Source: Pseudomonas sp. BN102 (GTDB lineage: Bacteria; Pseudomonadota; Gammaproteobacteria; Pseudomonadales; Pseudomonadaceae). From it: a stretch of DNA of 55,289 nucleotides. Below are positions 17,461-26,945 of this stretch, one piece after another. The notes beneath the pieces were generated by a model that worked only from the letters and a program-made list of their open reading frames with translations, was not told the origin of the DNA and did no database searches. The first letter of the stretch is position 1; each line of letters begins with the position of its first letter. Location of the stretch: positions 1-55,289 of the forward strand of contig NZ_SSON01000057.1 of the NCBI RefSeq assembly GCF_029871245.1, in the 5' to 3' direction. The position numbers and the translations under genes are program-made.

Positions 17461-18195
17461 ATGAAGCGTGTTGTAGTAATTACCGGTGCTGGAAAGGGTA
17501 TCGGTCTGGCGATAGCCAAGCGCTTTGCCATGGCTGGAGACTATCTGGTGCTCAATTATTTCGATTCCAGTGATCAGCTTGACGCAGTGATACCTATTGC
17601 CCGGGAAAACGGTGGAGACGCAATTACTGTTCAAGCTGATATCAGCGATCCCGAAGAAGCAACCGGAATCATACGTGAGGCGGAGAGTCGCTATGGTCGG
17701 GTCGACATCCTTGTAAACAATGCCGGGAGACTGGTGTCGGCCACAGTGGCGGAGACGACCTGGGCACAGTGGCAGCAGATGATCAGTACCAACCTCGGGG
17801 GGACCTGGGTCTGCATGCAGGCGGTTTTGCCGGGCATGCTCGCTCGCCGTGAAGGGCGAATCATCAATATCAGTTCCGAGTTGGGTCTGATTGGATTTCC
17901 GACATACGCAGCTTACTGCGCCTCCAAGGGTGGGGTGATCGCCCTGACAAAAGCGGTTGCCAAAGAGGTTGCCCCGTCCGGTGTCCTGGTGAACTCGGTG
18001 GCCCCTGGCCCGATCGAGACCGACATGCTGATCAAAGACACCATCGAATACAACGATGCGACGCGTGAGGCGCTGCCATTGAAGCGTTTCGGTAAAGCCG
18101 AAGAGATCGCGGCCATGGTTGAAGCCCTGGCGGGGCCGGCTGGTGATTACATGGTTGGGCAGATTGTCAGTCCTAATGGCGGAGCCGCGATCTGA
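17461..18195 (+). CDS. SDR-family oxidoreductase (FabG-like)
   Basis: A 244-residue classical short-chain dehydrogenase. The cofactor motif is TGAGKGIG at residues 8-15, followed by DILVNNAG, the catalytic Ser in NISSELG, YCASK (Tyr-x3-Lys), and VAPGPIETDM. It should oxidise or reduce a hydroxyl/keto group with NAD(P)(H). AAGGTG lies 7 bases upstream of the ATG. It is second in the 15.9-20.1 kb cluster; the substrate is not known. Confidence 0.87.
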   Translation: MKRVVVITGAGKGIGLAIAKRFAMAGDYLVLNYFDSSDQLDAVIPIARENGGDAITVQADISDPEEATGIIREAESRYGRVDILVNNAGRLVSATVAETTWAQWQQMISTNLGGTWVCMQAVLPGMLARREGRIINISSELGLIGFPTYAAYCASKGGVIALTKAVAKEVAPSGVLVNSVAPGPIETDMLIKDTIEYNDATREALPLKRFGKAEEIAAMVEALAGPAGDYMVGQIVSPNGGAAI

Positions 18196-18282
18196 GCCGA
18201 TTCGTCGAGACTGCAATTGATTGAGTCAGCCATTCTCAAAAACTGAATTGCTCTAATTCGACCAATAAGAAAGGAAAATACG

Positions 18283-19191
18283 ATGAGCGCTGTGATGATT
18301 ACCGGCGGCCTTGGATACGTCGGCCGATACCTGACCAAAAAGCTTAGTGAACAGGGCGTCCAGGTCGTTAGTTACAACCGTGACTACTCCGAGGCAAAGT
18401 CGGAATTCATGACTCCCGTGCAGGGAGAGCTATATGACATCCCGCGGATCGTAAAGACCATTCGCGAGTTTGAAATCGATCGTGTAATTCATACGGCGGC
18501 AATGTCGCATCCCGATCTGTCCATAGATCTGCCGATTACGACGGTGGCGGCAAATATCGATGGCACCGTCCATTTGCTTGAGGCGATGCGATTGGCGGGA
18601 ATCAAGAAGCTCGTCAATTTCTCCTCTGAAACCGTATATGGGCATGTCGAGGGTGTGGTCAACGAACAAGCTCCGGTTAATCCGACCACGCCTTACGGTG
18701 TCACCAAACTGGCCACTGAACATTTTGGTCGGGTCTATAACGAACTCTATGGCATGGAGGTCGTCTCCCTGCGCATTGCAGAAGTGTACGGTCCTGAAAA
18801 CAAGATGCCGCAGGTTCTCAGGGATATCCTTAAAACCGTTCAGCGTGGCGATAAATTTTTCCTCCCCTCCGGCGGCGACCACCGATTCCACTATGTCCAT
18901 GTTGAAGACGTTGTGCGTGCGGTGTTGATGGCGGCGCAGGCAAAGGATATCAAAGGAAGTGTGTTCAATATTGCTGGCGATCGTCCTTGGAAATTGCATG
19001 AGGCCGTAGATGTAGTCAAGAAACTGATCCCGGGCGCCGATATCGAAATCGGTGGCGGTTACTGGCATCTGGATCGACAGGGGGAGTGGGATCTCAGTGC
19101 TGCGGAGCGGGAGTTGGGGTATCGAGCGGAATGGAGCCTGGAGAAAGGGTTGGAACATTATTCCAATTGGTTGATCGATCACGAATATTGA
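18283..19191 (+). CDS. NAD-dependent epimerase/dehydratase family protein (extended SDR)
   Basis: A 302-residue extended SDR. The Rossmann motif is GGLGYVGRYL near the N-terminus, the catalytic residues are in SSETVYGHV and YGVTK, and the sequence later has the GDHRFHYVHVEDV and NIAGDRPWK regions typical of nucleotide-sugar epimerases and 3-beta-HSD-like dehydrogenases. AAAGGA precedes the ATG. No sugar pathway is nearby, so in this cluster it may be a dehydrogenase for a small hydroxylated intermediate. That role is inferred. Confidence 0.83.
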   Translation: MSAVMITGGLGYVGRYLTKKLSEQGVQVVSYNRDYSEAKSEFMTPVQGELYDIPRIVKTIREFEIDRVIHTAAMSHPDLSIDLPITTVAANIDGTVHLLEAMRLAGIKKLVNFSSETVYGHVEGVVNEQAPVNPTTPYGVTKLATEHFGRVYNELYGMEVVSLRIAEVYGPENKMPQVLRDILKTVQRGDKFFLPSGGDHRFHYVHVEDVVRAVLMAAQAKDIKGSVFNIAGDRPWKLHEAVDVVKKLIPGADIEIGGGYWHLDRQGEWDLSAAERELGYRAEWSLEKGLEHYSNWLIDHEY

Positions 19192-19248
19192 TGGTTTTCC
19201 TGGCCGCTGTCTTTGCGAGCAAATCTATTCGATCTGGAGTGATCAAGC

Positions 19249-20142
19249 ATGATTAGCAATCCTATTTCCTGGCCAAATGGCGCACGTTGTGCAGTAGCTT
19301 TTACCTTTGACATGGATGCCGACAGCATCCTTCATGTGGCACACCCTAAAGACTCGGCGACACGCGTTGCCAGTATCTCGATGCTGCAATACGGACCTGA
19401 CGTAGCGGTCCCGAGAATTGTGGAAACCTACAGGCGCTTCCAGATCAAGCAGACGTTTTTCATTCCGGCCTGGTGCATCGAGCAATATCCAAAGGCCATT
19501 GAGGCGATTGTCGAAGGCGGCCACGAGATTGGCCATCACGGCTATATACACGAGCACCCGAACGAGTTGAGCAGAGAAGAGGAGGCGTATTGGCTCGATC
19601 GCGGTTGCGAGACCATCAAGCGCTTCACCGGTCAGGCCCCACGGGGATGGCGAGCGCCCCTCTACAACATGTCGGAGCACTCCGCTGACTTGCTGATCGA
19701 ACGAGGCTTCAGCTATGACGCATCATTGATGGGGGACGATGTTCCTTATCTGTTGCGTACCTCTGTCGGGGAGCTGGTGGAACTGCCCTCGAGCTGGGCT
19801 CTGGATGACTGGCCTCAGTATATGCACAGCATCGATCTTGATTTTCAGATGCCGATTCAATCGCCTCAACGGGCTGTTGAAGTGTTCAAGGCAGAATTTG
19901 ATGCGGCATGGGAATACGGCGGCCTTTTCATACCGGTTTGGCACCCCTTCCTGTCCGGTCGCCTGGCGCGATGGCATGAGGTCACAAAACTGATTGAATA
20001 CATGATGGAAAAGGGCGACGTCTGGTTCGCTCGTCTTGATGAGATTGCCGCGCATGTCAGGAACAGTGTCTCGGATGGTCTCTACAAACCACGGATTGAC
20101 AGCTTGCCTTACTATCAAGGGCCGGTTAAGGCGAGTAAATAA
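19249..20142 (+). CDS. polysaccharide-deacetylase (CE4/NodB) family hydrolase, possibly a cyclic imide/amide hydrolase
   Basis: A 297-residue NodB-fold protein without a signal peptide. Visible motifs are AFTFDMDAD (metal Asp), GGHEIGHHGYIHEHP (metal His pair), APRGWRAPLY, and VWHPFLSGR near the C-terminus. This layout matches the cytoplasmic branch that includes Helicobacter PgdA, PuuE-type allantoinase and a Pseudomonas putida cyclic imide hydrolase, rather than secreted chitin or peptidoglycan deacetylases. With an amino-acid-type permease and two dehydrogenases beside it, hydrolysis of a small cyclic amide or imide is the best guess. It is the last gene of the cluster, followed by a strong terminator. 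Confidence 0.8.
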   Translation: MISNPISWPNGARCAVAFTFDMDADSILHVAHPKDSATRVASISMLQYGPDVAVPRIVETYRRFQIKQTFFIPAWCIEQYPKAIEAIVEGGHEIGHHGYIHEHPNELSREEEAYWLDRGCETIKRFTGQAPRGWRAPLYNMSEHSADLLIERGFSYDASLMGDDVPYLLRTSVGELVELPSSWALDDWPQYMHSIDLDFQMPIQSPQRAVEVFKAEFDAAWEYGGLFIPVWHPFLSGRLARWHEVTKLIEYMMEKGDVWFARLDEIAAHVRNSVSDGLYKPRIDSLPYYQGPVKASK

Positions 20143-20179
20143 CCAACCCTGATCAATATCGGGATCACTATTCAATAGC

Positions 20180-20243
20180 GGGGACAGACCGCGATTCTGC
20201 TGCTCTGCAAGGAGTGAGAATCGTCGCCTGTCCCCAATTTTTT
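20180..20243 (+). terminator. strong hairpin plus T-run ending the catabolic cluster
   Basis: GGGGACAG (20180-20187) pairs with CTGTCCCC (20228-20235), and inside it CGATTCT pairs with AGAATCG. AATTTTTT follows directly. It is a good rho-independent terminator for the + strand. Confidence 0.75.
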
Positions 20244-20416
20244 GGAGATTTTTCGTTGCCGATGGCTGGCTGCGGCTCTGCAGGAACTTCGGGTGGCCCT
20301 GCGGGTCGGAGTTCACCGCCGTTCCAGGTCCTTTGTTCCCGCGTGTGAAACCGGGCTACGGCGGACAATCAGCAAGCCCCATCACCCGCAGTATTGAGAT
20401 TTCGGTCTGAATCCAG

Positions 20417-21190
20417 ATGAAAACGCCCTCGATGCAAGCCAAGAGCTTTATGTCAGTCCTGATGCTGGCCATTTGCACGGCCGCTTCGTTGCCGGCAATG
20501 GCCGCCCAGCAGAACAACAGCGCGTCGGCTGCGATGTTGGAAGCGGCGGCGCTGCAACTGGAATTTGGTGAGGTGGAACAGGCTGGCGACACGCTGGAGC
20601 GTGCCTTGCGCATCGAACCGAACAATCCCGCGACCTTGCATTATCTGGGGCAGGTGCGTCTCCAGCAGGGACAGTATGAGCAGGCCGTCGCCCTGGCCAC
20701 TCGGTCCAATGCGCGCGCGCGCAACGACGCCGAGTTGCGTAAGCGCAATCTCCAGCTGATCCAGACGGCCCGGCAGGCCATGGGGCCGGGCGTGGCATAC
20801 GGGTCGATGGCGGAGGTGGATGAGCCGGCTGATATCCGGGTGGGCCTGGACAAGGACGTGGAAAGGGGGCGTGAGGCAGGAATCGCCGCGGCCGATCTGG
20901 CTGACTCGCCCGCAAATGCTGAGCAGCTCGGCGCACTCGCCAATGAAACGCTCGCAACGGAGTTGCCAACGGCTGACCGGCAACCCCGTGAGGTAGGTGG
21001 TTTGCAAACCGCGTCTTTGCAGACGTTGCCTGCGGAGGAAGAACTGCGCATCCCCCTTGGCCAGATGCCGCCGCGTGGCAAATGCCGGATCTGGTTTCCT
21101 GACCGTCCGGCAGGACAGCAACCAAAGCCCGACAAATGCAAGAAGCTGCAGAATCGGATTCCCCAAGGCGCCTATCTCGTTCGGGGTTGA
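20417..21190 (+). CDS. exported TPR protein with a conserved Cys/Pro-rich tail
   Basis: A 257-residue protein with an N-terminal signal peptide (cleavage near PAMA-AQQ). One to two TPR-like repeats follow at about 35-105 (LERALRIEPNNPATLHYLGQV, then RLQQGQYEQAVALA). The middle is acidic and low in structure. The C-terminus reads MPPRGKCRIWFPDRP, then GQQPKPDKCKKL; to my knowledge similar PxGxCRIWxPxxPxGxQ tails occur at the ends of several exported Pseudomonas proteins of unknown function. A second in-frame ATG is at 20432. It is monocistronic and no function is assigned. Confidence 0.75.
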   Translation: MKTPSMQAKSFMSVLMLAICTAASLPAMAAQQNNSASAAMLEAAALQLEFGEVEQAGDTLERALRIEPNNPATLHYLGQVRLQQGQYEQAVALATRSNARARNDAELRKRNLQLIQTARQAMGPGVAYGSMAEVDEPADIRVGLDKDVERGREAGIAAADLADSPANAEQLGALANETLATELPTADRQPREVGGLQTASLQTLPAEEELRIPLGQMPPRGKCRIWFPDRPAGQQPKPDKCKKLQNRIPQGAYLVRG

Positions 21191-21380
21191 GGCCTGACCC
21201 TGGCCACGGAGCGCTCCGGCCGGCCGCTTATTCGTGCACCGTCGCCGCTGGAGCGGGCGCCTGGGACCCGCGCTTCAGCCACCCGGCCGGCCCATTTCGA
21301 ACGCGGGCTGGGCGCCGGTTCAGGACGCACCAGCCCAGGTGGAAAAAGGCACGAGCCGGTCACGGCGCGTGCCTTCAAGG

Positions 21381-22583
21381 TCAGGCCACGGGAATTGCCG
21401 GATCGGCAGCGGCCAGGGCGACGGCACGATCGGCCACCGGGGGATAGATCCACTGGGTGTTGATCTGCCGTTTCAGCTCCTTGGCCTCGTCGCCCACCAG
21501 TTTCACCTGGCGGTCCCAGCCTTCGGAGAACACCGCGCCCCAGGCCCCAAGATCGACGCAGGTCACATACTTGGGCTGGCTGTAGGTCGTGGGCGCCACG
21601 CCGATGAGATCGGCCGCGGCGTTGTTGCCGGCATGCCGGCCCAGGGCGATGGCGTGCTGGCAGGACATCAGCGTGAAGTTGCCGGCATCATCGGTTGCCG
21701 CGCGGGCGGTATCGCCGGCGGCATAGACAGCGGCCTGCCCGTTGACCTTGAGATACGGGTCCACCAGCAGACGGCCCTGGGCATCACGCGGAGCGGCGAT
21801 CTGCTCGGTCAGGTCACTGGCGCGGAAGCCCACGGTCCAGATCACCGTGTTCGCCTCGATACGCTGACCATCGGCCAGCTCCACGCCGCCGGCATCGACC
21901 GCGGCGACCGAGTTGCCCAGGCGCCATTCGATGCCCAGTTCGGCAGACGCCTCGGTGATCGCCGGGCGGATGCCATCGCCCAGCGTGGCAGCGATCTGCG
22001 CCCCCCGGTCGACCACCACCACCTTGATCGGCGCGTCATCCCCCAGTACGGCCCGGAGCCGGGCAGGCATTTCCGTGGCCGTCTCGATGCCGGTGAAGCC
22101 ACCGCCCGCCACAACCACCGTGTTGCGCGCCGCCGACGCCGGCCGTCGGGCGAGCCCCTCGAGATGCCGCTCCAGGCGAACCGCCTGCTCGATCTGGTCC
22201 ACGTCGAAGGCGTGCTCGTCAATGCCCGCCATTGAAGGGCGAGTCAGGCGGCTGCCCGAGGCCAGCACCAGGCGGTCGTAGCCCAGGGAAGCCTTGTTGC
22301 CTTCCGCATCCCGGTACGCGACCCGCTGGTTCTCCGGGTCGATCAGCCGTGCCGTGCCCTGCACATAGTGGATGCCCACCGCCGCGAACAGCTCCAGCAG
22401 CGGTGCCTTCATGCTCTGCACGTCGGGTTCATAGAAACGGGGGCGGATGTGCAGCTCCGGCTGCGGCGCGAGCAGGGTCACCGCGATATCCGTTCGTCCA
22501 TGTCGATCGAGCAGGCGCATGGCGCTCAACGCGCTCCAGACCCCGGCAAAACCACCACCGACAATCAGGATTTCTCGTTTCAT
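21381..22583 (-). CDS. NAD(P)/FAD-dependent oxidoreductase, type-II NADH dehydrogenase-like
   Basis: A 400-residue two-dinucleotide-domain flavoprotein of the NDH-2/pyridine nucleotide-disulphide family. The FAD motif is ILIVGGGFAGVWSA at the N-terminus, the NAD(P) motif is VVVAGGGFTGIETA near residue 165, and the second FAD motif is AVYAAGDTARA near 305. No redox-active CxxxxC is present. It probably passes electrons from NAD(P)H to a quinone or similar acceptor. It is divergent from a GlxA-type regulator whose start is 88 bases away, so that regulator probably controls it. Confidence 0.85.
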   Translation of the reverse strand: MKREILIVGGGFAGVWSALSAMRLLDRHGRTDIAVTLLAPQPELHIRPRFYEPDVQSMKAPLLELFAAVGIHYVQGTARLIDPENQRVAYRDAEGNKASLGYDRLVLASGSRLTRPSMAGIDEHAFDVDQIEQAVRLERHLEGLARRPASAARNTVVVAGGGFTGIETATEMPARLRAVLGDDAPIKVVVVDRGAQIAATLGDGIRPAITEASAELGIEWRLGNSVAAVDAGGVELADGQRIEANTVIWTVGFRASDLTEQIAAPRDAQGRLLVDPYLKVNGQAAVYAAGDTARAATDDAGNFTLMSCQHAIALGRHAGNNAAADLIGVAPTTYSQPKYVTCVDLGAWGAVFSEGWDRQVKLVGDEAKELKRQINTQWIYPPVADRAVALAAADPAIPVA

Positions 22584-22671
22584 TTGGTACTCCTGGCTTT
22601 TGGGGAATCGTTTGACGGGCCCATGCTAGGAGAGGAAGACTACGGCTCATACGACACAAAACCCGGAAATC

Positions 22672-23652
22672 ATGCCAAGTCATCCTCGTACCATTCTCTT
22701 CATCGCCTACCCGCAAGTAGGCCTGCTTGACCTGACCGGCTCCCAGACGGTGTTCTGGGCGGCATCCAAGGCGATGCAGGAGCGCAACCTGCCCGGCTAC
22801 CAACGACTCACTGCCAGCCTGCACGGCGGTCTGGTGCCTACGGCCGAAGGCCTGGTGGTGGATACCCAGCCGCTGCACAGCATCGACATCGCGACTGTCG
22901 ACACCCTGATCGTGCCCGGATCACCGGAAATCGAGCGGGCGGTGGCCGAGTCGGGGGAGCTGATCGCCTGGCTAACCGAAACCGCACATAAGGTCCGCCG
23001 CACCGCCTCGGTCTGCAGCGGCACCTTCCTGCTGGCTGAGGCCGGACTGCTGGAAGGCAAGCGCGCTGCCACCCACTGGGCCATGTGCGAGATGCTCAAG
23101 GCGCGTTTTCCATCGATTGACGTCGACAACGATGCCATCTTCGTCGAGCAGGAATCGGTCTGGACCTCTGCCGGCGTCAGTGCCGGCATCGACCTCGCGC
23201 TGGCCCTGGTGGAAGCGGACTGTGACCGCGAGGTGGCAATGCAGGTGGCGCGGGAACTGGTGGTGTTCCTGAAACGGCCGGGCGGCCAGGCTCAGTTCAG
23301 CCAGCTGCTGCAAGCCCAGGCCAAGGACTCCGCCGCCTTCGACGAACTGCACCGCTGGCTCGCCAGCAACCTCGACCAGCCAGACCTCAGCGTGGAGGCC
23401 CTGGCCGAACGTTGCCGCATGAGTCCACGAAACTTCTCCCGCCTGTACAAACAGAAGACCGGCCGCTCACCAGCAAAAGCTGTCGAGATCTTCCGATTGG
23501 AAGCCGCACGACGACTGCTGGAAGACTCGGGACGCAATATCGAACAGATCGCCCGGCAATGCGGCTTCGGGGATGAGGAGCGGATGCGGGCGACCTTTCA
23601 GCGGCATCTGGCTATTTCTCCGAGGGACTATCGCAAACGGTTTTCGCGCTGA
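22672..23652 (+). CDS. GlxA-family AraC-type transcriptional regulator
   Basis: A 326-residue regulator with an N-terminal DJ-1/PfpI-like domain (about 8-185) and a C-terminal AraC double helix-turn-helix (about 225-320; LSVEALAERCRMSPRNFSR, then IEQIARQCGFGDEERM). The pseudo-nucleophile region reads TASVCSGTFLLAEAGLL, and GVSAGIDLAL is also conserved. It is divergent from the type-II dehydrogenase-like gene. A paralogue of the same architecture lies at 29839. Confidence 0.9.
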   Translation: MPSHPRTILFIAYPQVGLLDLTGSQTVFWAASKAMQERNLPGYQRLTASLHGGLVPTAEGLVVDTQPLHSIDIATVDTLIVPGSPEIERAVAESGELIAWLTETAHKVRRTASVCSGTFLLAEAGLLEGKRAATHWAMCEMLKARFPSIDVDNDAIFVEQESVWTSAGVSAGIDLALALVEADCDREVAMQVARELVVFLKRPGGQAQFSQLLQAQAKDSAAFDELHRWLASNLDQPDLSVEALAERCRMSPRNFSRLYKQKTGRSPAKAVEIFRLEAARRLLEDSGRNIEQIARQCGFGDEERMRATFQRHLAISPRDYRKRFSR

Positions 23653-23836
23653 CCGATTCGGATGGCTTCTTGCTGCTGTCGACTGAGTCCACAGCCCTGG
23701 ATCAGACCATGCGCCACGCCCATCCTGAAGCCAGATGAGGCGAGATGTTGGTAACGCCATTCTCCAAACGCATAGTGCTTGGGGGAAGAGGGCGCCTCTC
23801 TGCAATCTGGGGTACTTCCAACTCGAGTTTGCGACC

Positions 23837-24673
23837 ATGACCGAATTTCAGACTTTTACCCGTCAAGATCATGCTGGTGTGGCAATCGTGAGTTTCGATC
23901 ACCCACCGATCAACCTGGTTGACCGCGCAATGGTGATCGACCTGATGCGGCTGGTGAGAGACCTTGAGAATGACGTTCAAACCCGGGTGGTGATATTTCG
24001 AAGCGCCAATCCGGAGTTCTTCCTGGCTCACTTCGACTTGGGTAGCCAACTCGACCAACCGCCAATGACCTTGCTGCCCGGAACAGCCAGCCCGCTCAGT
24101 GTCTTGTTCACACGTTTCAGCCGGCTCCACCAGGTAACGATTGGCGAGCTGCGTGGCCGCGCGCGGGGCGCCGGCAGCGAGTTCCTATTGGCCCTGGATA
24201 TGCGTTTCGCCGCCCTTGAAACTGCGGTGCTGGGCCAACCGGAGGTCGCAGTAGGACTGCTTCCGGGGGCCGGCGGGACAGTACGACTCACGCAGATGCT
24301 GGGACGCGCGCGGGCATTGGAAGTGTGCCTCGGCGGCGAAGATTTCGACGCGAGCACCGCCGAGCGCTATGGCTGGATTAATCGCGCACTGCCCGAGAGC
24401 CAACTCAGCGGCTTCTGCAACGACCTGGCGCGCCGTATCGCCGGGTTCCCCGGCAGTGGGATAGCCCACATCAAGGCTGTAGTGGATGACGTCAGCGCGG
24501 CGTCGGAAAAGGCGCTCATCGACGAATCACAGCGCTTTGTCCCTGGCATGAATGAACAGGAAACGATCAGTCGAGTGCGTTGGATGCTCGGGCAGGGTGG
24601 GCAGTCTGATGGTGATATGGAGCGCAACCTCGGCGATAGACTTGGCCGCTTTTCACAATCGCCGGGTGAATGA
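23837..24673 (+). CDS. enoyl-CoA hydratase/isomerase (crotonase) family protein
   Basis: A 278-residue crotonase. RGRARGAGSEFLLALDMRFA and LGQPEVAVGLLPGAGG carry acidic residues at both catalytic Glu positions of enoyl-CoA hydratases. The oxyanion-hole segment near residues 55-70 (FRSANPEFFLAHFDLG) differs from the usual AGADI-type loop, so hydratase activity is not certain. The frame opens at 23735, but homology and the family N-terminus begin at the ATG at 23837. No strong ribosome-binding site is visible. It is a single gene after the GlxA regulator. Confidence 0.8.
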   Translation: MTEFQTFTRQDHAGVAIVSFDHPPINLVDRAMVIDLMRLVRDLENDVQTRVVIFRSANPEFFLAHFDLGSQLDQPPMTLLPGTASPLSVLFTRFSRLHQVTIGELRGRARGAGSEFLLALDMRFAALETAVLGQPEVAVGLLPGAGGTVRLTQMLGRARALEVCLGGEDFDASTAERYGWINRALPESQLSGFCNDLARRIAGFPGSGIAHIKAVVDDVSAASEKALIDESQRFVPGMNEQETISRVRWMLGQGGQSDGDMERNLGDRLGRFSQSPGE

Positions 24674-24991
24674 CGACGCACGGCAGCCGGGCATTCTCTG
24701 GAATCGCTTGGCCCGCTTTGTCATGGAAACAAGGGCAATAGTCGCCGCGATCGGGCCGATTGCACAGGTGCAGGACAGGACCTGTCTCCGCCGTGGATAT
24801 CAGGTCCTTCCTTGTCAGTCCCTATTGGGTTCCCGCGCGCTCGGCACATGACCTCTGCGCCTGGCTCACCACCGGACTCGGCGTCCCCCTCGCACCTACA
24901 GAGACTCCTGGAGCATTCAAGGCAGAGCCGATGACGCATGACCACGTCCCTCGACAGCTTCTGAGCCGGGGAGGGGCGCGGCAGGCCGTCT
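24674..24991. other. convergent intergenic gap, nothing recognised
   Basis: Between two convergent genes. Only shadow frames are present, and no clear terminator or repeat was seen. Confidence 0.5.
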
Positions 24992-26479
24992 TTAATGACT
25001 TGTTTCGATCGCAGCTTTCGCGGCGTTCAACCCCGCCTGTCGCCCGAAGAAAGTGGCATCGGCCAGCGACAGGCCCGAGCTGTAGCCGCCGCTCCAGCGC
25101 GGCAAGCCACACGAGGTACGTCCGGCCGCATACAGGCCACCGATCGGCTCTCGCTTCTCCGTGACGACCTGGCCAGTCGGCAGGGTATCCAGGCCGCCGA
25201 GCGTGAAATGGGGATAAAACGCATAGCCGATTCGGCAATCCAGCGCGACAAAGGGCGGCTCATTGAGTGGCTTGAGCCATTTCCCGGCTTTATGGAACAA
25301 GGGATCGCGGCCGTCGGCGGCATGGCGGTTATACATTTCCACCGTGTCGGTCAGGGCGCCTTCCGGCAGCCCGAGTTCCAGCTCGACCTCTTCCCAGGTT
25401 TCGCCGACTGCCGCTATATCGATGCGGGTGAATTCCGCCGGCCGTTCGAAAATCGCGTTGTCAGCCAGCAGGTAAATGCGGTCACCGGATTGCTGCATGA
25501 TGTGATGGCCGATGCGCCCGTGATAGCAGTCCTCATTGATGAAGCGTTGGCCGCGTTCATTGACGAAGATTCCCTTCACCAGCGACTCCGGCGCGTAGAA
25601 GGGCAGACTGACAAAGGCCTCGTTCATATGGATGGCGGCGCCCCCCACGCTCCTGCCCAGGAGGATGCCGGTTCCATCGTCGCCAGGTGTCCCGATGGGG
25701 TCGTCGGAGCGCAGCAGATGCGGTGCGTAGCGCCTGACCATGTCGCGGTTCATCGCAAAGCCACCGGCACACAGGATCACACCGTTGCGAGCGCGTATGA
25801 AACGGATCTGGCCATCGCTGCGGACCACCACGCCATGCACGGCATTGGCGTCATCTGCTATCAGCGTGAGCACTCGGCTGTCGTATCGAATATCCACGCC
25901 GAGCGCTTCGACGCGAGCGGCCAGGGCATCCATGAGCATGCGTCCTCCGCCCCAGCCGACCCACTGTGGGGTGTGCCCGCGAGGGCAGGGCTTGGCCTGC
26001 TCAACGAATGGCCAGGCCTCTTCACTACCGGACCAGATCAGGCAGTCATCCGTCACCGGCTCCATCATTTTTTCCGGCAGGAAGGTGTTCTTGTATCTGA
26101 CGCCCTGTGCCACCAGCCATTCATAGTGGGCAAGGCTGCTCTGCGCGTAAAGGCGCACCTTCGCTTGGTCCGCGTCGGCACCGCCAGCCATCATCAGGTA
26201 GCGAAACAGATCCTCGGTGTCGTCGCTGAAGCCTGCCTCGCGCTGGGCAGGAGTGCCTCCACTGCCCCCCAGGTAGATCTCGCCCCCCGACATGGCGCTG
26301 GTGCCACCGTTGCCGGAAGTGGCCTCCAGCAGGGTCACAGCCGCTCCTGCGCTGGCGGCCTCAATGGCGGCACTTGCACCTGCAGCGCCAAATCCAACGA
26401 TGAGGACATCGGTCTCGTGATCCCATTGGGGAACCTGATGGATACGGCAGGGACGAGAGGCGGAGAAGTCGGCTGTCAT
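24992..26479 (-). CDS. FAD-dependent dehydrogenase of the fumarate reductase / 3-ketosteroid dehydrogenase family
   Basis: A 495-residue FAD_binding_2 flavoprotein. The N-terminal dinucleotide motif is DVLIVGFGAAGASAAIEA, then EATSGNGGTSAMSGG, and the C-terminal FAD motif is GLYAAGRTSCGL followed by GGYSSGLSLADATFFGR. The last block is close to the Delta4-ketosteroid dehydrogenase type (AAGRTSxG...GYxSGxSL). It should introduce or reduce a C=C bond next to a carbonyl. The true substrate is unknown and no other steroid genes are in the window. Longer starts exist (26506, 26572); the ATG at 26479 has AAGGA eight bases upstream. Confidence 0.82.
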   Translation of the reverse strand: MTADFSASRPCRIHQVPQWDHETDVLIVGFGAAGASAAIEAASAGAAVTLLEATSGNGGTSAMSGGEIYLGGSGGTPAQREAGFSDDTEDLFRYLMMAGGADADQAKVRLYAQSSLAHYEWLVAQGVRYKNTFLPEKMMEPVTDDCLIWSGSEEAWPFVEQAKPCPRGHTPQWVGWGGGRMLMDALAARVEALGVDIRYDSRVLTLIADDANAVHGVVVRSDGQIRFIRARNGVILCAGGFAMNRDMVRRYAPHLLRSDDPIGTPGDDGTGILLGRSVGGAAIHMNEAFVSLPFYAPESLVKGIFVNERGQRFINEDCYHGRIGHHIMQQSGDRIYLLADNAIFERPAEFTRIDIAAVGETWEEVELELGLPEGALTDTVEMYNRHAADGRDPLFHKAGKWLKPLNEPPFVALDCRIGYAFYPHFTLGGLDTLPTGQVVTEKREPIGGLYAAGRTSCGLPRWSGGYSSGLSLADATFFGRQAGLNAAKAAIETSH

Positions 26480-26945
26480 GCATGTGGTCCTTGTTGGTTT
26501 TGTCATGCGGGAGCGGCTTGCATTTGCGCGCTCAAAGTACAAGCAGCCGGAAATCCTCCACCTCGTCCACATGGACTATCTGACGCTTTTCCCCCACGGG
26601 CACTTTGCGCATGTATTTCAGGTGCGAATGGCGGCGCTCCCACGCTGTGGAGGTTTGGTCACATCGAATGCAAATGGGGGGCAGTGGAGTTGCAGCGAAG
26701 AAGGGGAGGTTGGGTTTCTCGACACGGGAACGACAGGTACGCCTGCCCCTCGCTCGTCGCAGAATCGAGCCTGTCTCTTTCTCACTGTCATATCTCAGCG
26801 AAACACTGAATTGGCGGGCCGGCCTGACGGGATTCTGGCCAGTGCCTAGACTCATCAGGCACACGCCTCGTCGTCTTCGCTGACGGCGGGAAGTCTGGCG
26901 TGCCGTCATCACTACGACCGGGTCCTGTACCGGGGAGGGGCGGAC
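26480..26945. other. divergent promoter region, no gene recognised
   Basis: Upstream of the flavoprotein (leftward) and of the intradiol dioxygenase (rightward). Only shadow frames were seen; no regulator gene or clear operator was found. Confidence 0.45.

Noticed and set aside
24992-26479. Calling the flavoprotein a steroid catabolic enzyme and the region a steroid cluster
   Set aside because: Only this one gene resembles steroid enzymes; none of the ring-cleavage or side-chain genes is present.
24995-26809. 604-residue + strand frame
   Set aside because: It lies opposite the FAD-dependent dehydrogenase, which has clear motifs; the + frame has none.
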